NCBI GenBank assembly: GCA_946122785.1
Contig: CAMGYJ010000011.1
Span: 26,227,007-26,291,006, forward strand
Origin: Linum tenue
Lineage: Eukaryota > Streptophyta > Magnoliopsida > Malpighiales > Linaceae
Length of the DNA: 64,000 bases
Reading direction: 5' to 3'
Position 1 is the first letter of the stretch; each line of letters starts with the position of its first letter. Under the pieces are notes generated by a model. That model was given only the letters and a program-made list of their open reading frames with translations, made no database searches and was not told the DNA's origin. Positions 44,199 to 53,745 of the stretch are shown here, piece after piece. Made by a program: the position numbers and the translations under genes.

Positions 44199-44263
44199 CG
44201 GTTGGGGTGCCCGTAGCACTCCGTGTTCTTACCCAAAAAAAAAAAAAGAACCCACAGGTTGCC

Positions 44264-44856
44264 GGAAAAATGGTTATTGCCCATGTAAACCTTCTTGGCA
44301 ATCAAACCATCTCGGCAATTAAACTGTCTATATCCCCTCCGTTCCAATTTTCCGCCACCATAACCTGAATCCTTAATGACTGAATTGAAACAATAATGAA
44401 CATATAGTTTCTAACTTATGGTAAGGTGGAAACTGAAGAGATTTTGGAACTATTGGAAACTTATTCCCATACCAATAATAAACAATATTATTGCATGCAT
44501 GGTTTCCAAAGAGTCGCATGCACAGTTGAACTGAACCAGATTTGAAGTTTAGGCTGTATTGGGCAACGCAAACATGAATTGAATACATATTACGACTGCT
44601 TTATTGGATACATGATAAATAAATAAATAAATAAAAAATGATGCATCAAATATCCGCCAAAGCAAGCATCATGAATCATATCGAACGAAGGAATCCAGGC
44701 ACAGAAAGATAATATGATTAGCAAAATCATACACAGAATATCAGCCTGGCAAAGGAATCACAAGAGGAAACATCGAAACATGGAAGATTGAAACATGGAA
44801 CTATAATGTTGCAATCATGCATTTCAAAACCCCAATAATCAAACAAAGATGAAAAG
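44264..44856 (-). other. 5' leader part of the 31.5-kb copia element
   Basis: AT-rich DNA between the LINE target copy and the primer site. No gag was recognised on the sense (minus) strand. A short AATA-type repeat (AAATAAATAAATAAATAAA) lies at about 44615-44635. Confidence 0.6.
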
Positions 44857-44868
44857 CTCTGATACCAC
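44857..44868 (-). other. Primer-binding site, iMet tRNA
   Basis: The minus strand reads TGGTATCAGAGC one base inside the 5' LTR end. Confidence 0.9.
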
Positions 44869-44869
44869 T

Positions 44870-45356
44870 TGTTGGAATTTAATCGATATATGTAATTCCC
44901 CGGAACACATCTCGTTAGATTATCAAAGGTTTGTAGAAATACCTGGAACTGTGTTGTTGATCGCCAAGAGCTTGATGCGGAATCTGGAAGACGATCTACA
45001 GCCGGACGATACTTCTTGGAGCACGATCCGGGAGGTTTTGTGATCTTCCTCAACCAAGCCTCCTTAGACCACTAACGGGGATCCTCTGATCTTCCTGATG
45101 GGGAGAAGAAGAGAGTGTTTCGTCTTGGTGTATTGGAGACCACAACCTCAAGCTCCTTTATATACTAGTTTCACATGGGCTCCCATAAAACCCAAGGTGA
45201 ACAAGTATTGGGTTTCCACCCATTTAGGCCCATATCAATACAAGACATCTTTGGGCTCCTGATTTGGATCACTTACAATTAGCCCACTAAAATAAATAGC
45301 TTTATAATTGTCAAATATGTGGCCCATAACATTATAGGAAATAGAATTTCCTAACA
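44870..45356 (-). repeat. 5' LTR of the 31.5-kb copia element
   Basis: This is a direct repeat of 13839-14325. The primer site is at 44857-44868 and the target copy AGTGG follows at 45357-45361. Confidence 0.93.
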
Positions 45357-45597
45357 AGTGGAAGACCTCATGGTTCACGTTGGCAGATTCTTTTATCCGT
45401 CGGATTTTGTTGTCTTAGACATCAATGAGGACGCAGAAGTGCCCCTAATACTAGGTATGACTTTCCTGACCACCGCCAAGGCTCTCATTAATGTGCATGA
45501 TGGGACCTTAGTCTTGAGGGATGGTGAGGAGCATATAACTTTTTCCATCGCTAATAACATGATTGCTCCCTCGCCTTTGCATGTTGTATCTCACTAG
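45357..45597 (+). pseudogene. Athila-type retropepsin, second half
   Basis: It resumes the frame broken at 13838: VEDLMVHVGRFFYPSDFVVLD, then PLILGMTFLTTAKALI, where the usual GRPF is GMTF. It ends in a TAG at 45595-45597. Confidence 0.85.
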
Positions 45598-45963
45598 GTG
45601 AACGAGTCTATCATGTATCCTCCTTTGTCTCCCATTTTGCAAGATTCTGCATCTCATCCTTGTCCGCCACTTCCGCTCCCAAAGTTACCAAAAGAGCGGC
45701 GCAAGGAGGAGTGGCGGCCAAAGCTGCAGTCCTCCAGGCCTGGCAAACGAAAGCTGGAGACCACTATGAGCTGGTCCCGGCTCCTGAACCACGACCCCCC
45801 TGACCATCCGAGTATTCACTCACGTGCATCCTACCGGATGGCCAGGTCGAGTTGACCTGTGCGGGTGGCCAAAACTATCGTGTGCATGACCACCATTTGA
45901 AGTTGCACCTCAAGAGCGATGTGGATCCGCTCTTGGAGGCACTTGCTCTTAATCTGCTCTGAG
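45598..45963 (+). pseudogene. Deleted pol: only the extreme C-terminus remains
   Basis: About 250 bp of unassigned sequence are followed by a frame resembling the end of Athila-type pol (ILPDGQVELTC, HDHHLKLHLKSDVD). The counterpart in the intact neighbour at 60540-60658 ends NGHLLKLYLGGDVERAELL. Everything from reverse transcriptase to integrase, roughly 2.5 kb in the neighbour, is missing. Confidence 0.65.
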
Positions 45964-47387
45964 CATCCGCTGACAGCGTCTAGCTAAAGACGTAAAAGAA
46001 AGTGCTTGTGGGGAGGCAACCCCACCACGGTTTGCATTTCTTTTCCTGCTTTTTGATTTTTTGGTTGTTGCGTCGTTTTGTGTGCCTGTCGAGCTCCCAT
46101 TGGGCTGAAAATTACCCCTAACAAACAGTGTTCTAGTGGTTGTTTCTGAGACCCTCTCTTGCAGCGACTGGTCCCATTTCAAGTCTTTTCCCCCCGTCCG
46201 ACTGGTCCACTCTCCCGTCCAGCTGCAGTATGTTTCTTCCGGTAACATCGTTCCCCTTATCTTTCCCTCTTCTCCATTGAGGGCAATATCGATCTTAGGT
46301 GTGTGGGGGGGTGTATATTTGACTGCTTAGTTGTGTTTGTGTGCTTGGAGCCTAGTCCACTGTCCAAATTTCGATTTGAGGGCTCCAAGTACGTGTTCCT
46401 TGCAATCGCCTGCTTAGTATGCTTTGAACTGACAGTCTTTATGGTCATATGCAACCTAGGAAGGTAGTTGTAGCACTATGGAGGATCTTGAAATATATAG
46501 AATTTTCCTATCTGTCTCCTTGTTGTGTCGGTTGATTTTGTGAACTAGTGGATTAAGGACCTTTGATTCATGTGGTACTGATAACTCTCTCTTGTTGTGT
46601 GTAGACTCATGTATCGAAAAAGGGGTTCTCATTGTGCATAATGGAAAGGCAGTTGGTCCACCATGTCAAAAATTTGAAAATTTAAACATGGGGTAAGCCC
46701 AACGTGTGTGGCACCGTTCTTTGCACAAAATCGGGTTTTGGAAGATATTTTAGTGATCCTTAGTGGGGTAGGCCTACAAGGTGAAGCTAAGTCGTCTCTA
46801 GTACAAGTAAAAATTCAACCTGTTGAATGGTTTGCCTACTCAATGATGTGTTTTTAAGGGCACGGATGGAGCTTCCGACCCCCCTCAATTTCATTGACCC
46901 TCCACGAAGTGAGGAAAATGAGTTAAAAGAAGTACTCTGGCGAACGACAGATGTACATAAATTGCTCTTGCTCAACCAATAAGGGTCGACCGTGCATAAA
47001 AAAACTGCGGTTTGGAACTCAGCAAAGTGAGAATTTGAAAAACAAAAGAAAAAAAATTAAGAATAAAAAGGGGTTCCAACGAATGAAATTGAATGGAAGA
47101 GCATGCGATATGAAGAGCCATTGGTTGTTAAATTGTGTGAGTCTCCCTATCAATGAATTGACTGTCCTAGGTCCACTACTTCTCATGATCCTGGTTTGAG
47201 TCTAGTACTCGCCTTGAGAGAGACAGGGGACGTCTTAGAAGACCAGTTGACCTCGTAAGTTGTTAAATGACCTAGGATGTCCTCTATCCACGATTGGGGT
47301 TGCATGTTGCTATAGAGGTCTGGAGAGCTGCATTGGTTTGAGTCAGGTTTGCTTGGGGACAAGCAAACGGTTAAGTGTGGGGGGATT
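45964..47387 (+). other. Athila-type 3' non-coding region with hairpins and polypurine tract
   Basis: Begins with the conserved post-pol sequence (GCTAAAGACGTAAAAGAAAG, then the GTGGGG/CCCCAC hairpin at about 46009-46026), shared with 60670-60730. The 9-bp-stem hairpin is at 46344-46389. The end is the purine tract AAGTGTGGGGGGATT (47373-47387) right before the LTR. No env-position ORF is recognisable. Confidence 0.7.
46344..46389 (+). other. Hairpin family member 1 (CTTGGAGCC / GGCTCCAAG)
   Basis: A perfect 9-bp stem (46344-46352 with 46381-46389) encloses the family core CTAGTCCACTGTCC and ATTTGAG. Related copies are at 61820, 61927 and 63275. Confidence 0.8.
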
Positions 47388-48090
47388 TGATAAACCGTTA
47401 ATTGTACATGTTATTTCCCACTAATCATGAACCGTTTGAGAGTTCAGTCTCGTGTTTTAAGGCGATTCCACGCTAGGTTGTGCTTTTATGTTGTATTTCA
47501 GGACCTGGAGCGAAAAGGAAGGCTTGGAGGCGAGATTCGGGTCAAAAACACCAAGGGAACGGAATGAGGAGGTTAAGTACTGAAAACCCAGTCTATTCAT
47601 TGTAAAATCCGACCGGGGAAAAGGGATGGAGACCAGAGAAACACACCACGGAAATTCCACGGCCTGGACACCAATTCCCCGACCAGGTAATTCCAACTGG
47701 AGACCGGGTTTTTACCTAATCAGGCTGCACCGTTTTGAAATTACCTGGTCGATTCTCTTAAAACCCGACCGGGTAATTGGACCGAGTTTCGGGCAAGAGA
47801 TATGTTTGAAGGAAATTCCGGGGTCTTTGTCTAGAATTTGAGTTTTGAGAGCAAAAAGAGAGTTTTAAAGAGAGAAAGTGACGAACCTGCTTTCCGGGGT
47901 GACCTAAATTGAGATTCAACACCATTGAAGCTCGATTGAAGTCTGGAGAAGCACCGATTGATAACTAGAAGCTGATTATCATATTCCACCATCTTTGAGA
48001 CCAGTTATCTCTCGAGGGGAGTAAATTCTAGTATTTTAGCACTAATATCCAATGTAATTTCTACTTCTCATTTTACACATTTTAGGGCCA
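47388..48090 (+). repeat. 3' LTR of the truncated Athila-type element (right end uncertain)
   Basis: Starts TGATAAACCG directly after the polypurine tract. 47830-47960 (GAGAGTTTTAAAGAGAGAAAG, ACCATTGAAGC) is similar to 54100-54170 in the other Athila-type LTR. Inverted GACC(A/G)GGTAATT blocks lie at 47681-47778. The sequence passes into old LINE DNA at about 48090. Confidence 0.7.
47681..47778. other. Inverted-repeat module in the LTR (GACCAGGTAATT family)
   Basis: GACCAGGTAATT (47681-47692) and AATTACCTGGTC (47739-47750) are perfect 12-bp complements. GACCGGGTAATT follows at 47767-47778. The module occupies the same LTR place as the ATTACGGGC palindromes of the second Athila-type element. 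Confidence 0.75.
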
Positions 48091-48099
48091 TATCATGTT

Positions 48100-48720
48100 T
48101 CTATGTACTTTACAAATGCAGTGCAAAGATATTAACTAATAAATTATTGTCTAGTGTGCTTCCCCAAGTTATATGCAAAAGCCATTCTGCATTTGTCAAA
48201 GGTCGTGTCATAAATGACAATGTACCTATGATTGTTGAGTTGTTTAATGGATATAATAGGAAGCACATAACCTCTAGGTATGCGTTGAAAATCAATTTAA
48301 TGAAAGCCTTCGATATGTTTATTGATCTTTCTTGATCATTGTTATGAAAGCTATGAAGTTTCCAGGGAAGTTTTTTTATTGGATATACACTTGTATCTCT
48401 ACTCCTGTGTTGAGTATTGCAATAAATAGAGGGGTATGTGGTTATTGTCCACATGGACTTTTGTCTCCATTCCTCTTTCTGTTACAATGAAAGTATTAAA
48501 CGTATGATTTCAAGAGGACTTCTGATGTAGGATCTTTCTCCTATCATCCTTTGCTAAAAACAGTTAGGTATCACTCACCTAATGTTTGCTAGTAATCTCC
48601 TTGTATTCTCTAATTGTTCTGAGCATACTGTGAGGAATATATGTGGTCTTTTGTTTAGTTTCTATCTCTTATATGGTCTCAAGCTCAATTAGACAAAAAG
48701 CAGCTATTTTGTGCTGGTAT
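48100..48720 (+). pseudogene. Decayed LINE reverse transcriptase
   Basis: A 62-codon frame at 48147-48335 holds the plant LINE signature SAFVKGRVINDN...MKAFD. Following frames carry remnants of the GLRQGD and FADD regions with substitutions and stops. Confidence 0.75.
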
Positions 48721-49070
48721 ATCAACGCATTTTTTCCAGAAAGCTTACCTCATGATTGTAAAGCTCTAGGTAACAGGATTACAGCTCACATATCAGGCTG
48801 AAAGCCTAAACTACTAAGTTATGCTTGCAAGTTACAGCTCATCAACTCTACCATAAATAACATGCTCCAGTATCGGATTCATATATTTCTAGCTCCCCTA
48901 AAGGTTATTATGGAAATTGAGACAAAGTCTAATATGTTTCCAAGGGTAGGAGAAATTTAGGGATAACAAAAGGAGTGGTGACTTGGGACAAACTGGCTAT
49001 TGCTAAACAAGAAGGTTGATTGGGGATAAAGTGTCTACTTAGGGATCGGTTAGCATGCTGACCCTTCTAA

Positions 49071-50294
49071 GGGTTGGAAAAATGACACCCCTATTAATTA
49101 TAGTTATTTTTTGTATTAAATTCGTGTTGCATTTAATAATCTTTAGAAATTAAAAACCCATCTTAATTACATTCCTTTTTTTAACTACCATTGCACAGGA
49201 ACGGATCAGGTCAGTAACCTTATGGTGAGTAATCATGAGTAACCTGTCCACATCAGCATCCCTCTCTCTCCGGGAAAGCCTTTAATTTTCCCCTCCTTAA
49301 TCTTTGACGGACGATTTCTCACTCCTTTTAAGTCAAAATTTAATTTTTTTGCACAGTTAGATCATATTAATTGTGCTCTTCAAAATGATATCCACTTTGA
49401 TATACTTTTCGGAAAAAAAAAATTGAGCCATTTTTTACCACTCTATACCATATGGTATTGACTGGTATTGAAATAAGAGCATACATATGGTTTGAAAAGC
49501 ATACCATGGTGGTATGAACAAACCAAGACTGTAGGATGGTTGATACATGATAGTAGAAGTATATTAACTGTCATTTACGACTTTTAATATTGTGTACCAC
49601 AAGATACCACCACGTACCAGGGTGGTATTGTATGGTATTGTGTGGTTTTTTTTTTGTCCTGTAATTTGTTTACCCAGAAATTTGTAGAACCAATAGATCA
49701 TGATGAACTCGTCCCTTCTGTGCAAACGTTTTCAAAAACGAATTAAAAACGAAGAAAATACCATATGGTATGCAGTTGGTATCGAGAGGCCAAATTTTTT
49801 TTTTCTCACAAAATATTGATAATCGATCTCCTTTTGTAGAGCACGATGAACTCGTTCCATCTGTGCAAAAAAAAAAATCCGAGTTAAAACGAAAAAGATT
49901 TGAGTCGATTAAGAAAGATAGGAAAAATAAAAATGGTCTTTAATTCTCCATCCTTAGATCTGGATTTTCTAAATGAAGGGTCCATATTTGGTTATTGATG
50001 GGGTGCCTAAACCATGGTTATGCACCTTATCTTGAGCCCCATTGCACTGATACAACTACCATTGCACTTGTATACTGAACTCATATTAATTACGTTCCTT
50101 TTTTGGAACTACCATTGCACTGATATATCTATCATTGCACCTGTACACTAATACCATTGCACTGATACAATTACCAGTGCACTGAAAAAAGGAAAATAAT
50201 TTATATCTGTTTTAAATTCATACAGATTATTAAATACAACACAAATTAATTACCTTAAAACCTATAATTAATAGGGGTATCATTTTTTGAACCC
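49071..50294. mobile_element. Terminal-inverted-repeat DNA element, non-autonomous, 1.2 kb
   Basis: The left end GGGTTGGAAAAATGACACCC and the complement of the right end GGGTTCAAAAAATGATACCC continue alike into CTATTAATTATAG, giving TIRs of about 32 bp. No transposase is seen. Interior repeats include (ATACCA) inverted blocks near 49440-49650 and a minisatellite near 50035-50185. A clear target duplication was not found. Confidence 0.7.
50035..50185. repeat. Minisatellite of a TACCATTGCACTGATACAAC-type unit
   Basis: The unit recurs about six times with variation (50040, 50056, 50110, 50131, 50151, 50171). A single copy lies near 49188. Confidence 0.7.
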
Positions 50295-50590
50295 TTTTAG
50301 AAGTAGACATGCTATCTCATCCGTCTACCTACGTTAAACATTGCATTCTCTACGGAGCATATCTAAAATATATTAACCATAGGGTCTCTTTATGAATTGT
50401 TTGGATTTACATGTATGTGATGAAGGACTATCCTTTTTGGGAGCTTTATGTGAGTAGAAACTCCTCATGGACTTTGAAAGGTTACTTACGACTTGAAACA
50501 AGGTGGTAGAGTATATAACTTGTTGGAATAATGTGGTATTCTGGAGTAACAAATTTATGGACAAGTAATCCATCAAGATTGTTTATAAGT

Positions 50591-52362
50591 AATCCATCAA
50601 TCGTGGTTTCCTCTGGGGAGATTCAGAGGAAAAAAAGAAGCTCCATTTAGTGGGGTGGCAGCAGTTGACCCTCCCAAAGGAGAAAGGAGGGCTCGGACTC
50701 CGCCCGGCGAGAGATGTCAACCTGGCAATGTTAGCTAAGTGCGGCTGGAGACTCCTAACAGAGAAAGAGACCCTCTGGGCGCGGATAATGCGTTCAAAGT
50801 ATGGCAAGGGCAGGGAGGATCTCAGCATCATTAAGCAGTTAAAGGGAAGTTCCTTTACCTGGAACAGCATATCAAAAGCTAGTGATCTGCTGAAAAAAGG
50901 GTGTGGGTGGAATATTCATAGAGGAAATCTCACCCATTTCTGGTCCGATGTTTGGATTTTGCAGGTTCCTCTAAAGGAAATAGCCACCAGCCCAGTCCCG
51001 GAGGAGGAGATGAACGCCGTGGTTGCGGATTACGTGGATGAGGAAGGAGCCTGGCTAACCGGAAAATTCGAAGACTTCCTTCCGGAGAGTGTGGTCCATA
51101 AAATCACGGCGCGTGCTGTCGATCCGCTTACGGGAGAGAACGACGTCCTTTTTTGGCACCCCACCTCGGATGGCAACTTCTCAGCTAAAAGTGCTTTTCA
51201 GCTCACGCAGCAGCCCACAACAAACGACCCTAATGACCTCTGGAAGACGATCTGGAACCTGCCAGTCCCGGAGAGAGTCCGCTGTTTTATGTGGCTCGTG
51301 GCACATGATAAGGTGAGCAGTAATGTGCAGAGGTATAAAAGGAAAATCACCTCCTCTCCTTTCTGTTACAGGTGCTTGACTCAGGAGGAGACCTGTCTCC
51401 ACATCTTCAGAGACTGCCCCCCTGCGGCTTTCTTTTGGGCGCGCACCATCCCCACCGAGAAGCAGGACGAGTTCTTCAGTATGCAGTTCAGACAGTGGCT
51501 AAAGAAAAACCTGCAGACGGAAGAGATGCCGAGAATCGAGACCCCCTGGAAAGCCTTCTTCAGCATTGCACTGTGGAGTCTTTGGAAGAACAGAAACGAG
51601 GGCGTCTTCAAAGGGAGTGACAAGACCCTTTCGCCACCCTCCTTGACCCAGGCAATTAAGATCAAGGCGAATTTATGGCACAAAGCTTGGATGGCTCCGC
51701 CGGACATCATCGGGCGCTGCTCTGCCCCGATTCAGCGCACGCTCAGAGAAATTGGGTGGACTCCACCTCCGGCAGGTTGGACAAAGATCAATGTGGATGG
51801 CGCAGCTAATGGGACGCAGGGTCCGGCAGGTGCAGGAGGCATTTTGAGGGATCACCTTGGCTCTTGGATTACAGGTTTTGTTGTCAATCTTGGGACGTGT
51901 TCAGCGGTTCAGGCAGAGCTCTGGGGCATCTATCATGGGTTGGGTGTAGCTTGGCAGGCTGGCAGCAGAACCATCATCGTGGAATCCGACTCTCAGATGG
52001 CCCTCCAGCTTATAGAGAAGAGAAATGATCGGATTCACCCTCAAGCGACTCTTCTGACGGCTATCAGACGGAGAATAGCTCAGGATTGGGTGGTAAAGCT
52101 AGTTCACACTTACCGAGAAGGGAATAGAGCCGCAGACTGGCTCTCGAAGCACAGTCTCGTCTATCCCTATGGTAAGTGCGTTTTGGATTTACCTCCCCCA
52201 AGGGCTCCGTACTATCATTAGAGACGACTTTAGAGGACAAACTTTTCCCAGGAACATTTTAAGTTCCGTTGCCTCCACCCCCTCTCTGTAACCCTCTCTC
52301 CCCCCGTCTCCCTTCTCCCTCTGCGGCAGTTTTTGCCTCCCGTGTAAGCAAAAAAAAAAAAA
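50591..52362 (+). mobile_element. 5'-truncated younger LINE insertion
   Basis: The sequence switches near 50591 from decayed to clean LINE coding sequence and ends in an A13 run (52350-52362) after a C/T-rich 3' UTR. No target duplication was identified. The old LINE resumes on both sides. Confidence 0.75.
50596..52221 (+). CDS. LINE ORF2 C-terminal part: zf-RVT and RNase H, open for over 520 aa
   Basis: The frame starts in the late reverse transcriptase (RGFLWGDSEEKKKLHLVGWQQL). It continues through KEKGGLGLRPARDVNLAML, the zinc-binding domain (CYRCLTQEETCLHIFRDC, with AKSAF and WNLPVPERVRCFMW before it) and a complete RNase H: INVDGAANG, VQAELWGIYHGL, VESDSQMALQL, EGNRAADWLSKHS. The four acidic RNase H residues are present. 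There is no upstream endonuclease or catalytic reverse transcriptase, so the copy arrived truncated, the usual outcome of incomplete target-primed reverse transcription. Confidence 0.9.
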   Translation: MNRGFLWGDSEEKKKLHLVGWQQLTLPKEKGGLGLRPARDVNLAMLAKCGWRLLTEKETLWARIMRSKYGKGREDLSIIKQLKGSSFTWNSISKASDLLKKGCGWNIHRGNLTHFWSDVWILQVPLKEIATSPVPEEEMNAVVADYVDEEGAWLTGKFEDFLPESVVHKITARAVDPLTGENDVLFWHPTSDGNFSAKSAFQLTQQPTTNDPNDLWKTIWNLPVPERVRCFMWLVAHDKVSSNVQRYKRKITSSPFCYRCLTQEETCLHIFRDCPPAAFFWARTIPTEKQDEFFSMQFRQWLKKNLQTEEMPRIETPWKAFFSIALWSLWKNRNEGVFKGSDKTLSPPSLTQAIKIKANLWHKAWMAPPDIIGRCSAPIQRTLREIGWTPPPAGWTKINVDGAANGTQGPAGAGGILRDHLGSWITGFVVNLGTCSAVQAELWGIYHGLGVAWQAGSRTIIVESDSQMALQLIEKRNDRIHPQATLLTAIRRRIAQDWVVKLVHTYREGNRAADWLSKHSLVYPYGKCVLDLPPPRAPYYH

Positions 52363-52528
52363 TCTTCAAAGTACAAGGGTTCTTACTTGTTTGGCAACAA
52401 CACTCTGAATCCCAGACGTAGTATTACAAGCTGGATGGTAGCTCAAATTTGCATTATAACTAGAGATAAATTAAAGGTCTGGGTAAACTTACAAGATAGA
52501 TGTGTTCTGTGTGGCAATGATCCAGAGT

Positions 52529-53248
52529 GTATATGGTCCGGCACGGCACATGCACGTTTCGTGTCCGTTTATTTTGTGTCGTGCTTGGCATGGCCCGCCA
52601 GTTTTCGTGTCGTGCCGTGTCAGCTCATTTGTTAATTTTGCTAGGCTCGGTTCAGGTCCGGGTACAGTTTGAACCGTTTCGTACTTACTCATGCTCGTGC
52701 CGTGTTTATATTCGTGTTTAATGAAAAAAGAAGAAAATAAAAGAGGGAATGAAAAAGAACAAATTGGACGGAGAATGAAAGTATTAACTGATAATGTAAC
52801 AAATGTAATAAATAAGGGGAAAAGAAAATTAAAAATATAGCGGGTGTGATTTGATTTTGTTTAATACTTCGTCTATTTTTACTTATGGTAGTAATTACGT
52901 ATATATATATTTATATCACTTCTAACAACAGTAAATAATTTTTATTATACATGTATTTTTTAAGATTTGGACCTATAATCCTTTTTATATTTATTTTCTA
53001 TCAATAAATAATCTTTTCATGTCATGTTCGTATTTATACTCAATTAGGTCTCGAAAATATTAGACCCAGCACGACCCATTTACATATTGTGTCGTGCTCG
53101 TGCCCGTGAAATTAGACCCGGTACGGCCAATAAATTTTTCGTGCTCGTGCCGGGCCGGCCGATATATTTCGTCTCCGTACTCATGTCGTGCACTAACCAA
53201 GTCGTATCGTACTAGCCCGTGTGCAACCCGACCCATTACCGATGTACA
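52529..53248. mobile_element. GC-skewed insertion in the old LINE, possibly hAT-like
   Basis: ATCCAGAGT stands on both sides (52520-52528 and 53249-53257), an 8-9 bp duplication as made by hAT transposases. Both ends are rich in GTGCCGTG / GGCACGAG blocks in opposite orientation (for example CGGCACGGCAC near 52539 and GTGCTCGTGCCGGGCC near 53142). The middle is AT-rich. Terminal inverted repeats are weak and no transposase is seen. Confidence 0.5.
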
Positions 53249-53257
53249 ATCCAGAGT

Positions 53258-53745
53258 CTAGATCACACTTGTTCTTATAATGTGACTATTATTTTTCCGT
53301 GCTAACTGCCAACCTGCATATGATCCATCACCGTAGTAGATCTTGCACTGATTTTGAGAGTTAAATTATATGGGCAGTCCAACTCCTTTTTTTTTTTTTA
53401 GAAACGGCAGTCCAACTCTTTGATTGGAATAAACCTACTACAAATGTGGGCAGGTTGTAGTGGAACTTGGTGATCAGTTTGTAGTGGTGGGAAAGATAGA
53501 AGTGTTATGTGTGGCAATGATCTAGAATTTAGATCACATTCGTTCTTTCAGTGAGGCTATTCTTTCTATATGCTAAGTGACAACTTCATGTAATCCAACA
53601 TCGAAGTAGATCTTGCACTGATTTTGAGAGTTATATTAGATGAGGAGTCCAATTTTTTGCATGAAAAAAAAACCTACAACAAATGTGGGCAGGTTATAGT
53701 GGAACTTGGTGATCAGTTTGTTGAGGAGGGAAAGGTGTAGCAGAG
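53258..53745 (+). repeat. Tandem duplication of the LINE 3' segment
   Basis: 53258-53487 and 53520-53740 align by eye (TAGATCACA..., GTAGATCTTGCACTGATTTTGAGAGTTA, ACAAATGTGGGCAGGTTRTAGTGGAACTTGGTGATCAGTTTG-type blocks). Unit 1 begins before the insertion, at about 52496 (GATAGATGTGTTCTGTGTGG), matched at 53487 in unit 2. Confidence 0.75.

Larger units (their letters stand above)
38222..44246 (+). mobile_element. Full-length L1-type LINE, plus strand, with 17-bp target duplication
   Basis: AGAACCCACAGGTTGCC occurs at 38205-38221 and 44247-44263. A 13-A tail (44235-44247) precedes the right copy. An 83-bp leader, ORF1, a 35-bp gap, ORF2 and a 36-bp 3' UTR give the complete 6-kb structure. ORF1 is open. 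ORF2 has one nonsense codon and two frameshifts. This family differs from the minus-strand neighbour. Confidence 0.93.
13839..45356 (-). mobile_element. Ty1/copia element with young 487-bp LTRs, inflated to 31.5 kb by nested insertions
   Basis: The left LTR (13839-14325) and right LTR (44870-45356) are both 487 bp, begin TGTT and end AACA, and by eye differ at about three positions. The target duplication is AGTGG (13834-13838, 45357-45361). The iMet primer site lies inside the right LTR and a purine tract (AAGTGGGAGAT) inside the left, so sense is the minus strand. Interior pieces visible between insertions are 14326-18244, 30371-30727, 38007-38204 and 44264-44869. Only degenerate pol is recognisable. 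Confidence 0.92.
13563..48090 (+). mobile_element. Truncated, internally deleted Athila-type Ty3/gypsy element split by a 31.5-kb insertion
   Basis: The host parts are 13563-13838 and 45357-about 48090. They contain a protease domain, a deletion that removes reverse transcriptase, RNase H and integrase, the very end of pol, the conserved post-pol sequence with the GTGGGG/CCCCAC hairpin, a non-coding 3' region, a polypurine tract and the start of a 3' LTR at 47388. The protease is about 70 % similar by eye to the second Athila-type element at 57060-57500. The 5' end is missing. Confidence 0.82.
48091..53745 (+). mobile_element. Old, fragmented LINE with later insertions
   Basis: Readable scraps in LINE order: SHSAFVKGRVINDN and YALKINLMKAFD (48175-48315), a GLRQGDPLSPFLF-like stretch near 48440, FA.NLLVFSNCSEHT near 48590, then a zinc-finger scrap RCVLCGNDPE near 52497-52526. 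Insertions at 49071-50294, about 50591-52362 and 52529-53248 separate them. There are many stops, so it is a fossil. Confidence 0.7.

Noticed and set aside
50035..50185. CRISPR-like or satellite array
   Set aside because: The repeats are degenerate and lie inside a TIR element. It is a short minisatellite.
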